Both the position numbers and the translations under genes were made by a program. The notes beneath the pieces are model-generated. The model had not been told where the DNA came from and searched no databases. It worked only from the letters and a program-made list of their open reading frames with translations. From an uncultured bacterium (GTDB taxonomy: Bacteria; Bacillota; Clostridia; Lachnospirales; Lachnospiraceae), in assembly GCA_947175015.1 (NCBI GenBank), contig CAMWLE010000011.1:1-50940 (forward strand): a stretch of 50,940 bases of DNA. The letters are read 5' to 3'. Below are positions 1-8,606 of the stretch, one piece after another (position 1 is the stretch's first letter; every line of letters begins with the position of its first letter).

Positions 1-518
1 GAAAAGGAATTAAGATATCTGCCATAATTCCCTGCCTGATACAATATGTTACCGCGGGGCAGGGAGCCTTTCGGACAACCCTGTACCTGCCATCATGTGA
101 AAATTTCGGCAGAAACTGCCCGAATGTGCGATATGCACTGCTTCACGAATTTACTGATAAAATCAGTATAGATTACTCTTGCCGGTTTGTCAACTATTTT
201 ATCTGCTGAGACGCATGCTCTCATGTAAGGTGCTTTGTTCATTTTACGCAGTTGCAATACGTTCATCAAGCGAAAAGCGTGCGAAAACGTCTCACGGCCG
301 CGTGATAAAACTGAGACAGCCGTACGCGAATTGCTGCTTTTCCGAATGTCTTTTTTGTAATGCGATTTTCTGTGAGTCAATTATTGGTCATGAAGTGGAC
401 AATAACCTTTGTGTGGATAACGTGAAATTTGTAGTTGCGCAGGGACATTGACAAATGTGCTGTCAGATGATAAGCTTTAGTTAGCGGATTTGAAGAAAGC
501 GTCAGGTGAAGTGGAAGA
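1..518. other. Leading region without a recognisable gene
   Basis: No convincing coding sequence is visible here on either strand. Positions 30-64 can form a hairpin with CCCTGCC/GGCAGGG arms but no T-run follows. Positions 237-406 hold a decayed copy of the short mobile repeat described separately. The remainder has no feature I can support. Confidence 0.6.
237..406 (+). mobile_element. Decayed copy (E) of the 130-bp MITE-like element
   Basis: The stretch shares the order of landmarks of the intact copies: a GTTCATTTTAC left end, a hairpin around TCACGGCCGCGTGA, the core GAGACAGCCGT, a TGCGATTTTCTGTG segment, then TATTGGTCATGAAGTGGACAATAAC at the right end (compare TACTGGTCACGGAGTGAACAGTAAC in other copies). 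It is longer (about 170 bp) and clearly degenerate, and I found no convincing 8-bp flanking duplication, so it is probably an old insertion. The exact left boundary is uncertain. Confidence 0.6.
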
Positions 519-2321
519 GTGATAGAGCAGGACGAGAAAACAGATAAAAGAGGAAACTCTAAAGAAATATGGAATACTGAGGAAGAATGGGGCTCTGATG
601 GGACACAGAATCCTGAGAGGGGACGGTGTTCGGATGGGACACAGAATTCTGAAGAGGGATGGCGTTCGGATGGAGTAAGGAATTCCAGGCAAAAATGGAA
701 TACTAAGGAACCATGGAATGTCAGGAAAACAGGTGCCTTCCAAAGAGGATGGAAAGTATTGGAGCCAGAAGATATGCGGGAAGCAAAAATATGGCAGAGA
801 GCAAGGGAAAAAATCACCATAGGGAGATTTTTCCTTTTTCTTGCCAGTGTTGTGATGATTGTCACAGGAATCTTTTTGTTCTATTTTCGTGTCTATCAGG
901 TGGTTCCTGCTTTTAGTGAGATGACCTATGAGTATGGCGACAGTGTCAGCCGTGATATTGCAGATTATCTGTCAGGTACTGATTGGTCTGTGCATTTGGG
1001 AGAATTGGACTTATCTCATGTAAATGAGGGAGAAACGGGTACTTATGAGGCGTCGGTTTTCCATGGCAGAAAGCAGTTTACATATAAAGTTATCATTGAA
1101 GACACACGTGCGCCGGAGATTCAGTGGAAAGAAGGCCAGGTGTATGTGGCCTTGGGAGCTACATGCACTGTGGAGGATGCAATTAACGGCCTGATTGATG
1201 CGGATGCGGGAGCCAAGGCATTTTTCTGGGTGAATGACACGGCATATACCAAGCTTCAGTTTGATGTCTTGGGAGAATATGAAGTGGGAATCTTGGCCAG
1301 AGATCGCGCGGGAAATGAGACAAAGGGAATGGTCTCTGTTATTGTAGATACTCCGCCGTCTCTTTCCGGAATTCGCAATTTCTATGTGGTTCCGGGCAGT
1401 GAGCCAGATTATTTAGAAGCGGTACAGGCGTGGGATGATGTGGATGGGGATCTGACAGAAACAATTCGGGTGGATGATTCGGAAGTAGAGTTGAACAGCG
1501 AAGGTGTGTATGCTCTGCGCTATGTGGCAGAAGACAGTTATGGACTGGAGACAGTGGGAGAGGCCAGGGTGTTGGTAGCGGATGCGGATGAGATACAGGA
1601 GTTGATAGGCTGCCGCCAGATAGATTATCGTGTTGATATGATTATTGGGGCACCTAACATTTATGATGCAGGCGTTTCAGAGTATGAAGATATGAAAGAA
1701 ACTCTGGAATATATGCGCCCGGCGCTTGTGCAGCTCTATCACGGTACAGGAAGGGGCGGTTATAGCTCAGGTTCCGGTTATATTATGGAGATAAAGGAAG
1801 ATTATATTTATATCTGTACCAATCGGCATGTGGTGGAAAAATATGATCAGTGGGATGTGTACTTTTATGATGGCACCAAACTGTCGGGAAAGAAACTGGG
1901 GGTTAGCGAGGATTATGATGTAGGTGTTGCCGTAGTTGCCATGGAGGATGTGCCGGAAAGTTTATTGAGACAGCTTATGACGGTTCATATTGACAAAACC
2001 TATTGGGAGAGTCTGGATCAGCAGTCTATTGAAATGGCTTTGGAGCGTGTGGACAGAGCCGGTGGATTGATTCATACTGCCAGAGGGAATCTGGTCAAAG
2101 TAAAGCAGGAGTTTGATTGGTATGAGAAATTGGAGCATACGGAGGTCACGGTGGAACTGGTGCATGGGGATTCGGGCTCTGCTCTGATAGACGGTTATGG
2201 GAATCTTATCTGTATGGCATATGCTTTTTCTACAGATCCGGTGAGATATTGGTGCGTTCCGTTGGATGGAATACTTACCTGTTACGAAGAAATCACGGGA
2301 CATATGCCATATGTGTACTAA
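519..2321 (+). CDS. Membrane-anchored trypsin-like serine protease with Ig-like domains
   Basis: The 600-residue protein has a charged cytoplasmic N-terminus of about 100 residues, one membrane helix at about 103-123, and an outside portion. The outside part has two bacterial Ig-like (DUF5011-type) modules at about 125-278 and 279-355, each with acidic D-R-A-G-N or D-V-D-G-D loops. A chymotrypsin-fold protease domain of the HtrA/trypsin type follows at about 400-590. The catalytic triad is readable: His437 in TNRHVV, Asp467 in DYDVGV, Ser552 in GDSGSA. No PDZ domain is seen. Residues 26-61 are three 12-residue repeats beginning SDG. The start is a GTG with a weak ribosome site; a shorter start at Met86 would remove the repeats but keep the helix. 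It probably cleaves surface or extracellular proteins; the substrate is unknown. Confidence 0.85.
   Translation: MIEQDEKTDKRGNSKEIWNTEEEWGSDGTQNPERGRCSDGTQNSEEGWRSDGVRNSRQKWNTKEPWNVRKTGAFQRGWKVLEPEDMREAKIWQRAREKITIGRFFLFLASVVMIVTGIFLFYFRVYQVVPAFSEMTYEYGDSVSRDIADYLSGTDWSVHLGELDLSHVNEGETGTYEASVFHGRKQFTYKVIIEDTRAPEIQWKEGQVYVALGATCTVEDAINGLIDADAGAKAFFWVNDTAYTKLQFDVLGEYEVGILARDRAGNETKGMVSVIVDTPPSLSGIRNFYVVPGSEPDYLEAVQAWDDVDGDLTETIRVDDSEVELNSEGVYALRYVAEDSYGLETVGEARVLVADADEIQELIGCRQIDYRVDMIIGAPNIYDAGVSEYEDMKETLEYMRPALVQLYHGTGRGGYSSGSGYIMEIKEDYIYICTNRHVVEKYDQWDVYFYDGTKLSGKKLGVSEDYDVGVAVVAMEDVPESLLRQLMTVHIDKTYWESLDQQSIEMALERVDRAGGLIHTARGNLVKVKQEFDWYEKLEHTEVTVELVHGDSGSALIDGYGNLICMAYAFSTDPVRYWCVPLDGILTCYEEITGHMPYVY
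594..701 (+). repeat. In-frame 36-bp tandem repeat (x3) in the protease N-terminus
   Basis: Three imperfect 36-bp units encode SDGTQNPERGRC, SDGTQNSEEGWR and SDGVRNSRQKWN in the predicted cytoplasmic segment. Divergence increases toward the third unit. Confidence 0.85.
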
Positions 2322-2586
2322 GTGTGAGAAGAATTTCCAATGCGCCCGGTAAGGGGTGTGATACTTAATGGGCGGAAATTCCATCCGGTAAGATGCTAAC
2401 CATATCATTGGTAGTGAGTCTTGGGCCGGTAGTGGGTGGCAACGCTGCAGGTTAGGCGTAAGGCAAAATGTGGGTTTATCGTTAAGGTGGATTTCACACA
2501 CCACTGCGGTGTCTGGGAATAGTGCATTCATTGTTTGTGTTGCTGAGGTGGCATGACTGGGAGTGTGGATAAGGAGGATGTTAGAG

Positions 2587-3753
2587 ATGCTGTTTGTGAA
2601 AAATGGTATGATTCATGATGCGATTCACCAGAAAGCGTTTTGCGGGAATATTCTGGTGGAAGAGGGTAAGATTAAGGCAGTGGAGCCAAGTGGTGTTTCT
2701 CTGGAGATTCCCGAAGGGGCCAGAGTGATAGAGGCAGAGGGGCTGCATGTATATCCGGGGTTTGTGGAAGCCCATGGGCATATTGGTCTGGATGGTTACG
2801 GCATTGGATATGAAGGGATGGACTATAATGAGATGAACGATATTGTCTGTCCTCAAATGAGGGGAATTGATGGAGTAAAGCCTATGGATCCTGCCTTTCA
2901 GAAAGCTGCCGCTGCCGGTGTCACCTGTGTATGTGTGGGACCGGGAAGTGCCAATGTGCTGGGAGGCACTTTTACAACCATCAAGACAGTGGGCAAGCGT
3001 GTGGATGACATGGTGGTGCGGGATGGTGTAGCTATGAAATGTGCCTTTGGCGAAAATCCAAAAAGAGTGTATCGGGATAAAAAAGATTCCAGTCGTATGA
3101 CAACAGCGGCGCTGTTGCGGGAGATGCTGTTTAAGGCAAAGGAGTACATGGAGAAAAAAGAGGCGGCGGGAGAAGATATTTCCAAGCGTCCTGCTTTTGA
3201 TATGAAGATGGAGGCATTGATTCCTGTCTTGAAACGTGAAATTCCATTGAAAGCCCATGCCCATGCAGCGGAAGATTTGTTTACTGCTTTACGCATTGCA
3301 AAGGAGTTCCATGTGCGCATTACATTAGAGCATGTGACAGAAGGACACTTGATTGTAGAGGAACTTGCGAAGGAAAATGTACCTCTTGCGGTGGGGCCCA
3401 GCCTCACCAATGCGTCCAAGTTTGAACTGCGCAATAAGAGCTGGACAACGCCGGGCGTGTTGGCGGCAGCAGGCTGTCAGGTATCCATTATCACCGATTC
3501 TCCTGTTATCCCGCAGGAGTATCTGCCGCTCTGTGCCGGTTTGGCAGTGCAGGCAGGCATGGACCCTTTTGCTGCCCTTCAGGCAATTACCATCAATCCT
3601 GCAAGGCATGCCGGAATTGAGGATCGTGTCGGTTCTCTGGAAGTGGGCAAAGATGCGGATATTGTTGTTATGGACGGATGTCCTTTTGAGGTATCGACAA
3701 GGGTGAAGCATGTGTTTATCAACGGAGAGGAAGTTCCGGATGCGGCGCAATGA
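2587..3753 (+). CDS. Metal-dependent amidohydrolase, imidazolonepropionase-like
   Basis: A 388-residue enzyme of the amidohydrolase superfamily (COG1228-like). It shows the composite urease/dihydroorotase fold: an N-terminal beta segment, the metal-binding HxH motif at His63/His65 in EAHGHIG, later metal or active-site histidines in KAHAHAAED and LEHVTEGHL, an Asp in IITDSPV, and the C-terminal GSLEVGKDADIVVMD typical of the family. It is predicted to hydrolyse a C-N bond in a cyclic or peptide-like amide; the substrate cannot be read. Start: ATG 2587 lies 9 nt after AAGGAGG (2571-2577). An in-frame ATG at 2578 abuts that site and is less likely. It precedes folD on the same strand, with no evident metabolic link. 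Confidence 0.85.
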   Translation: MLFVKNGMIHDAIHQKAFCGNILVEEGKIKAVEPSGVSLEIPEGARVIEAEGLHVYPGFVEAHGHIGLDGYGIGYEGMDYNEMNDIVCPQMRGIDGVKPMDPAFQKAAAAGVTCVCVGPGSANVLGGTFTTIKTVGKRVDDMVVRDGVAMKCAFGENPKRVYRDKKDSSRMTTAALLREMLFKAKEYMEKKEAAGEDISKRPAFDMKMEALIPVLKREIPLKAHAHAAEDLFTALRIAKEFHVRITLEHVTEGHLIVEELAKENVPLAVGPSLTNASKFELRNKSWTTPGVLAAAGCQVSIITDSPVIPQEYLPLCAGLAVQAGMDPFAALQAITINPARHAGIEDRVGSLEVGKDADIVVMDGCPFEVSTRVKHVFINGEEVPDAAQ

Positions 3754-3843
3754 TGTCAGGGTGGATGCAGGGTGTCGGGACGGAACCTGATTTGGTCCGA
3801 CTAAGAGATGACAAGAGTTATTCATAAAATTGATAGCTGGACA

Positions 3844-3902
3844 AGTGAAGTTCTGTGCACCGAGTGAACTTCACCCTTTAGTGCTGTCGCGCAGCGACTT
3901 TT
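3844..3902. other. Hairpin pair in the leader of folD
   Basis: Two inverted repeats lie just before the folD ribosome site: GTGAAGTTC/GAACTTCAC with a 12-nt loop, then GTCGC-GCA-GCGAC followed by TTTTA. The second could act as a weak terminator or attenuator. Part of the sequence (TTCTGTGCA, GAGTGAAC) resembles the right side of the mobile repeat found elsewhere, but too little matches to call it a copy. Confidence 0.4.
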
Positions 3903-3918
3903 AATAGGAGGAAATATC

Positions 3919-4746
3919 ATGTACCTGGTCATTGATGGAAAAAAAATCTCACAGGAGATAAAGGATGAATTAAAGGAAAAGGCTGCTGCCATGAAAGCAC
4001 AGGGGGAAGAACGCTGTCTGGCAGTGATTCAGGTGGGCAGCGATCCGGCTTCCACTGTGTATGTAAATAACAAGAAAAAGGCATGTACCTATATTGGTAT
4101 CAATTCTCTTGCCTATGAATTGCCGGAAGAAACTACGGAAGAAGAGCTAATCGGTATCATTGGCGAGTTGAATGAGCGGGCAGATGTAAACGGTATATTG
4201 GTGCAGCTCCCTTTGCCGAAGCATATTAATGAGGAGAGGGTATTGCTGGCCATTGCACCGGAGAAGGATGTGGATGGATTCCATCCCGTCAACGTGGGAA
4301 ATTTAAGTATCGGCAGACCAGGATATGTGTCCTGTACGCCTGCAGGTGTGATTCAGTTATTGAAACGTTCCGGAATTGAGATAGAAGGAAAGGAATGTGT
4401 GGTGTTGGGCAGGAGCAATATTGTGGGCAAGCCTATGGCAATGTTGTTGCTTCGTGAAAATGGGACTGTTACGGTCTGTCATTCCAGGACGAAGAATCTG
4501 AAAGAAATTACCAGAAGGGCAGATATTCTTGTGGTGGCAATAGGAAAGCCTAAGTTTGTGGACGAGAGCTATGTGAAAGAGGGGGCTGTTGTCATTGATG
4601 TGGGTATCCACAGGAATGAGAACAATAAGCTCTGTGGGGATGTTGATTTTGAACGTGTTGCGCCCCATACTTCAGCCATTACCCCTGTGCCGGGCGGTGT
4701 GGGGCCAATGACCATAGCGATGCTGATGAGCAATTGTATGCAGTAA
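3919..4746 (+). CDS. folD: Methylenetetrahydrofolate dehydrogenase/cyclohydrolase FolD
   Basis: The cytosolic bifunctional enzyme interconverts 5,10-methylene-, 5,10-methenyl- and 10-formyl-tetrahydrofolate for one-carbon metabolism. The length, 275 residues, is a little under the usual 280-290. Family signatures are present: YVNNKKKAC (catalytic Lys52), NGILVQLPLP, EKDVDGFHPVN, the dinucleotide-binding GRSNIVGKPMA, and the C-terminal PVPGGVGPMT. ATG 3919 follows AGGAGG at 3906-3911 with a normal gap. It appears to be a single-gene unit. Confidence 0.97.
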   Translation: MYLVIDGKKISQEIKDELKEKAAAMKAQGEERCLAVIQVGSDPASTVYVNNKKKACTYIGINSLAYELPEETTEEELIGIIGELNERADVNGILVQLPLPKHINEERVLLAIAPEKDVDGFHPVNVGNLSIGRPGYVSCTPAGVIQLLKRSGIEIEGKECVVLGRSNIVGKPMAMLLLRENGTVTVCHSRTKNLKEITRRADILVVAIGKPKFVDESYVKEGAVVIDVGIHRNENNKLCGDVDFERVAPHTSAITPVPGGVGPMTIAMLMSNCMQ

Positions 4747-4854
4747 ATGATACTGAATAAAAGTGTGCTTACAGCATGGAGGTGTACCCATAGTTTGTTT
4801 GTAACAGGGCATGGCTGAATTGTTATGTTCTATTTTATGTATTAAATAAAATAC

Positions 4855-4882
4855 TTGCAATCCGTGCATTCTATGGTAAAAT
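4855..4882 (+). promoter_or_regulatory. Predicted promoter of the peptide ABC operon
   Basis: TTGCAA (4855-4860), a 16-nt spacer and TAAAAT (4877-4882) lie 54 nt upstream of the lipoprotein start. Confidence 0.5.
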
Positions 4883-4936
4883 GAGGGTAACAATTGAATA
4901 ATGAGAGGTTTATTAATCGAAGAGGAGAAGAGCAGG

Positions 4937-6487
4937 ATGAAAACAAGTTTTCACAGGAAAAAGAAACTTTCCGGTTTACTTTTTGTGGCACTTCTGATCA
5001 TGGCTGTACTGGGCGGATGCGCAGACGGCACAGGAGAGTCTTCGGGGGATAATTCCTCTAAGGAACCAAAGGGTTCCGTTGTTGTAGGAATACAACAGGA
5101 TATTGACAGTCTTGACCCTCATAAAGCAACGGCGGCAGGAACGAAAGAGATATTATTTAACATTTTTGAAGGCTTGGTGAAGCCCGATGAAAACGGTAAT
5201 TTGATTGGTGCGGTGGCAAGTGACTACACAATCTCCGAGGATGGTCTGATATATACCTTCACCTTGAGGGAAAATGTGAAGTTCCACAATGGCAATGCTG
5301 TGACGGCTGAGGATGTAAAGTACTCTTTGGAGAGAGTATCAGGACTGTTGGATGGCACGCCGCTGATTTCCACTTTAAGCACAATCCAGGCCGTAGATAT
5401 TGTAGATGAAAAAACGGTTCAGGTGACAGTAGGAAGTGCCAACACAGAACTGATATACAGTTTTGTGGCAGCGATTATCCCCGCGGGCAGCGGTGAGACG
5501 ACAGAGGCTACTCCTGTTGGTACGGGACCGTTTTCTTTTGTTTCCTATAAGCCCCTGGAGGGAATTGTTCTGGCGAAATTTGCCGATTACTGGCAGGAGG
5601 GACTGCCCTATGTGGAGGAGGTCAATTTCAAGATTGTCAATAGTGCCGACACTGCGTTGATGGAACTGCAGGGCGGGACCATAGACCTTTACGCATATCT
5701 GACAGATTCCCAGGCGCAGGCGCTGAAGGACAGTCATCAGGTCATCGCATCCCCTTCTAATGTGGTGCAGGCGTTATTCCTGAACAATGCGGTGGCTCCG
5801 TTGGATGATGTCAGGGTGCGGCAGGCAATTCTGTATGCCCTTGACAAGGAGGAGATTAACGATTTTGTAGGCGGCGGTTCGGGGACGTTGATCAGTTCTG
5901 CTATGTTGCCCACATTGAAGGATTATTATGCGGACCTGAATGATACTTATGGAACCAAGGCAAATGTGGATAAGGCAAAAGAGCTGCTGGCGGATGCAGG
6001 TTATTCCAATGGATTTGATCTGGAGATTGCCATTCCGTCCAACTATGAATTCCATATGCAGACTGGAGAGGTAGTGGTGGAGCAGTTGAAGGCAGTGGGA
6101 ATCAATGCCACGATCAAGGCAGTGGAATGGGGCACCTGGCTGGATGAGGTGTACAATGGACGTCAGTATGCGGCCACCATCAGCGGGATTACCTGTGATA
6201 TGACTCCCGGTTATCTGTTGAACAGGTTCCAGACCACATCCAAGAAGAATTTTATTAATTTTGCCAATGAAGAGTATGATGAATTGTATGTCAAGGCGCA
6301 GGAAACATTGAATCTGACAGAGAAAGCGGAATATTATAAGCAGCTTCAGAAGATACTCTGTGATGAGGCGGGCAGTGCGTTTCTGCAGGTTCCGGCCAAT
6401 ATGACGGCAATCAATAAGGAGCTTTCAGGCTATAAATTCTATCCGATTTATGTGCAGGATATGAGTACGGTTTATTTCCAGAAATAA
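4937..6487 (+). CDS. Peptide ABC transporter substrate-binding lipoprotein (SBP_bac_5)
   Basis: A 516-residue family 5 solute-binding protein, the extracellular receptor of the downstream importer. The signal peptide has a K-rich start, a hydrophobic core and the lipobox LGGC with lipidated Cys28. Family 5 features include DIDSLDPHKA near the mature start, YTFTLRENVKFHNG, and VRQAILYALDKEEIN. ATG 4937 is preferred because GAGGAG (4922-4927) sits 9 nt before it; an upstream in-frame ATG at 4901 lacks a site. First gene of an operon with two permeases and a fused ATPase. Family members bind di- or oligopeptides, though some take nickel, opines or sugars, so the ligand is unproven. Confidence 0.92.
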   Translation: MKTSFHRKKKLSGLLFVALLIMAVLGGCADGTGESSGDNSSKEPKGSVVVGIQQDIDSLDPHKATAAGTKEILFNIFEGLVKPDENGNLIGAVASDYTISEDGLIYTFTLRENVKFHNGNAVTAEDVKYSLERVSGLLDGTPLISTLSTIQAVDIVDEKTVQVTVGSANTELIYSFVAAIIPAGSGETTEATPVGTGPFSFVSYKPLEGIVLAKFADYWQEGLPYVEEVNFKIVNSADTALMELQGGTIDLYAYLTDSQAQALKDSHQVIASPSNVVQALFLNNAVAPLDDVRVRQAILYALDKEEINDFVGGGSGTLISSAMLPTLKDYYADLNDTYGTKANVDKAKELLADAGYSNGFDLEIAIPSNYEFHMQTGEVVVEQLKAVGINATIKAVEWGTWLDEVYNGRQYAATISGITCDMTPGYLLNRFQTTSKKNFINFANEEYDELYVKAQETLNLTEKAEYYKQLQKILCDEAGSAFLQVPANMTAINKELSGYKFYPIYVQDMSTVYFQK

Positions 6488-6514
6488 GAGACGGGAAAGG
6501 AAGGAGGCGGCAGC

Positions 6515-7516
6515 ATGAAATATTTTGGTAAAAAATTAATCACTCTCATTATGACATTGTTTCTGGTTTCGGTTGCCGCATTTCTTGCTTTTCAGGTGAT
6601 ACCGGGAGATGTGGTGACTTCCATTTTAGGGACGGAGGCTACGCCGGAAAGGGAGGAACAGCTTCGGGAAGAACTGGGATTGAATGACCCGCCGGCAGTG
6701 CGGTATTTTCATTGGATTACAGGAGTGCTGCAAGGAGATTTGGGTGTCAGCTATCGTTATTCCAAGAATATGAATGAGATGATGCCGGTGGCGGAGCTGA
6801 TTGGAGACAAACTTCCGGTAACGCTGTGGCTGGCGGCGGTGTCATTGGTATTTATTGTTGCTGTGTCCATTCCATTGGGTGTGCTGTGGGCTGGTTTGTC
6901 CGATGCGGCACATGGCAGGAGAGGTGGTATGCTGGCCAGAGTCGGGCATATTTTGGATGCGGCATTGGGGGTTGTCACACAGGCAACCATGGCAGTACCG
7001 TCCTTTTTTTTGGGCATATTGGTGACGTATCTGCTTGGTATTGTTTTGGGACTTTTTGCACCTGGGGGATATGTCAGCTATCAGGAGAATTTTGCGGGTT
7101 TTCTTGTATATTTGATTTTCCCAGCTTTATCCATTGCCATTCCTAAGATTGCCATGACGTCCAGGTTCTTGCGTAATTCTATGCTGACAGAGTTATCGGC
7201 TGATTATGTGCGTACCGCTTACAGCAAGGGGACAAGTAAGCGGCGGGTGATGTATGGGCATGTACTGCGGAATGCCATGATGCCGGTGGTCACATTCCTG
7301 GGGATGATCGTGGCGGAAATTGTGGCGGGCAGTATTGTGGTGGAGCAGGTGTTCGGTCTGCCGGGGATTGGCAGATTGTTGATTAGTTCTATATCCACAA
7401 GAGATTTCCCGGTGGTGGAGATATTAATTCTATATATTACCTTTGTGGTGATTTTTGTATATTTTCTGGTGGATATTTTATATCGGGTGATTGACCCCAG
7501 GATCAGCGGGACGTAG
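6515..7516 (+). CDS. Peptide ABC transporter permease (DppB/OppB family)
   Basis: A 333-residue inner-membrane permease with about six helices. It has the family N-terminus (KKLITLIMTLFLVSVAAFL), a conserved GDVVTSILG/LREELGLNDP segment, and a cytoplasmic EAA-type loop around YVRTAYSKGTSKRRVMYGHVLRNA that docks on the ATPase. ATG 6515 follows AGGAGG 27 nt after the lipoprotein stop, so co-transcription is likely. It pairs with the next gene to form the translocation pore. Confidence 0.93.
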   Translation: MKYFGKKLITLIMTLFLVSVAAFLAFQVIPGDVVTSILGTEATPEREEQLREELGLNDPPAVRYFHWITGVLQGDLGVSYRYSKNMNEMMPVAELIGDKLPVTLWLAAVSLVFIVAVSIPLGVLWAGLSDAAHGRRGGMLARVGHILDAALGVVTQATMAVPSFFLGILVTYLLGIVLGLFAPGGYVSYQENFAGFLVYLIFPALSIAIPKIAMTSRFLRNSMLTELSADYVRTAYSKGTSKRRVMYGHVLRNAMMPVVTFLGMIVAEIVAGSIVVEQVFGLPGIGRLLISSISTRDFPVVEILILYITFVVIFVYFLVDILYRVIDPRISGT

Positions 7517-7579
7517 GGGCAAAAGAAACAGGTTTGCTTTGGACAGGAGCATGACAGGCGGTTAGAAAGGGAAGGAACC

Positions 7580-8389
7580 ATGAAACAGTCAGGCAGCGGA
7601 AAATGGAATAAATATTTTGTGGCGGGCCTGTTCATGACAGGCTTGGCGGTGCTGCTTGGGATTGTAGGTTTCTTCTGGACACCTTACAGTACAACGGAAA
7701 TGTCAGCGGCCGAGAAGTTTGCAGCGCCTTCTATGCAGCATTTGTTCGGTACGGATAATTTTGGCCGTGATATTTTTTCAAGGGTCATGCAGGGATTGGG
7801 TACTACCATATCCATCAGCAGTCTGGTGGTATTGTGTTCAGGAAGTGTCGGTATTCTTCTGGGAGCCGTCACAGGATATTTTGGCGGGTTGTTGGATGAA
7901 GTTGTCATGCGGATCACAGATGCCTTGAACGGTTTTCCGAGTATTCTTTTGACGCTGGTGATTATCAGTGTTCTGGGCAGCGGCAGGCAGAATGTGATTA
8001 TATCTCTGGGGCTGGTATTTGTGCCCAGTTTTGTAAGAATTGTGCGCAGTGAATTTATCAGGCTTCGGGATATGGATTATATCAAACGAGCCAGGCTGAT
8101 GGGCGTGGGTAAATTGCGGATTCTTTTTGTACACATACTGCCCAATATTTTTTCCGTATTTTGGGTATCGGTTATGATCGGTTTTAATAATGCAATTTTG
8201 GCGGAGTCAGGAATGAGTTATCTGGGAATTGGTGTGCAGCCTCCGGATGCCAGTCTTGGCAAAATGCTTTCGGATGCCCAGGGATATCTGCAGTCGGCGC
8301 CCTGGTATGCGCTGGCACCGGGGCTTACCATTGTGTGGGTGGTGCTGGGATTTTCTCTATTCAGTGAAGGAATCAGGCGGAACCAGTGA
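7580..8389 (+). CDS. Peptide ABC transporter permease (DppC/OppC family)
   Basis: A 269-residue permease, second half of the pore. It shows the family segment HLFGTDNFGRDIFSRVMQG, an EAA-type loop at DYIKRARLMGVGKLRILFVHILPN, and the C-terminal SYLGIGVQPPDASLGKML motif. Its ribosome site is GGAAGG before ATG 7580. It starts 63 nt after the previous permease. The protein is slightly short for the family because its N-terminal tail is brief. Confidence 0.93.
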   Translation: MKQSGSGKWNKYFVAGLFMTGLAVLLGIVGFFWTPYSTTEMSAAEKFAAPSMQHLFGTDNFGRDIFSRVMQGLGTTISISSLVVLCSGSVGILLGAVTGYFGGLLDEVVMRITDALNGFPSILLTLVIISVLGSGRQNVIISLGLVFVPSFVRIVRSEFIRLRDMDYIKRARLMGVGKLRILFVHILPNIFSVFWVSVMIGFNNAILAESGMSYLGIGVQPPDASLGKMLSDAQGYLQSAPWYALAPGLTIVWVVLGFSLFSEGIRRNQ

Positions 8390-8466
8390 AGTTGTGTGGA
8401 TGGTAAGTTGGCAGAGAATCTTGCAGGGATGTGCTGCAGAAGGGCATGGAAGGGGGAAACAGGCTA

Positions 8467-8594
8467 GTTTTGCGGGGAGAAAATGAGCTAGGTTACAGGG
8501 AAAAAATGAGCCGGTTTTGTGGGGAGAAAATAGGCCAGGTTGCAAGGAAAAATGAGCCGGTTTTGTGGGGAAGAAAAACCAGGTTACAAGAAGG
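8467..8594 (+). repeat. Imperfect 46/47-bp tandem repeat (about 2.7 units) in an operon spacer
   Basis: Units start at 8467, 8514 and 8560, each opening with GTTTTG(C/T)GGGGA and continuing through GAAAAT..GG..AGGTT.CA. The third is truncated and runs into the ribosome site of the ATPase gene. The array is rich in purines and carries no gene. Confidence 0.85.
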
Positions 8595-8606
8595 AGGCTT
8601 GCAGAG

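Noticed and set aside
93..380. Minus-strand frame of 95 codons near the window start
   Set aside because: It overlaps the decayed mobile element, shows no protein-like features and has no ribosome site.
377..865. Minus-strand frame opposite the protease N-terminus
   Set aside because: It is the antisense of the 36-bp repeat region; its repetitive composition simply mirrors the plus strand.
2322..2586. Possible gene in the spacer after the protease
   Set aside because: The open frames there are short or antisense and lack ribosome sites; only a weak AATTTCC/GGAAATT pairing was seen.
3844..3902. Hairpin region before folD as a sixth copy of the mobile element
   Set aside because: Only short stretches match (TTCTGTGCA and GAGTGAAC); ends and flanking duplication are missing.
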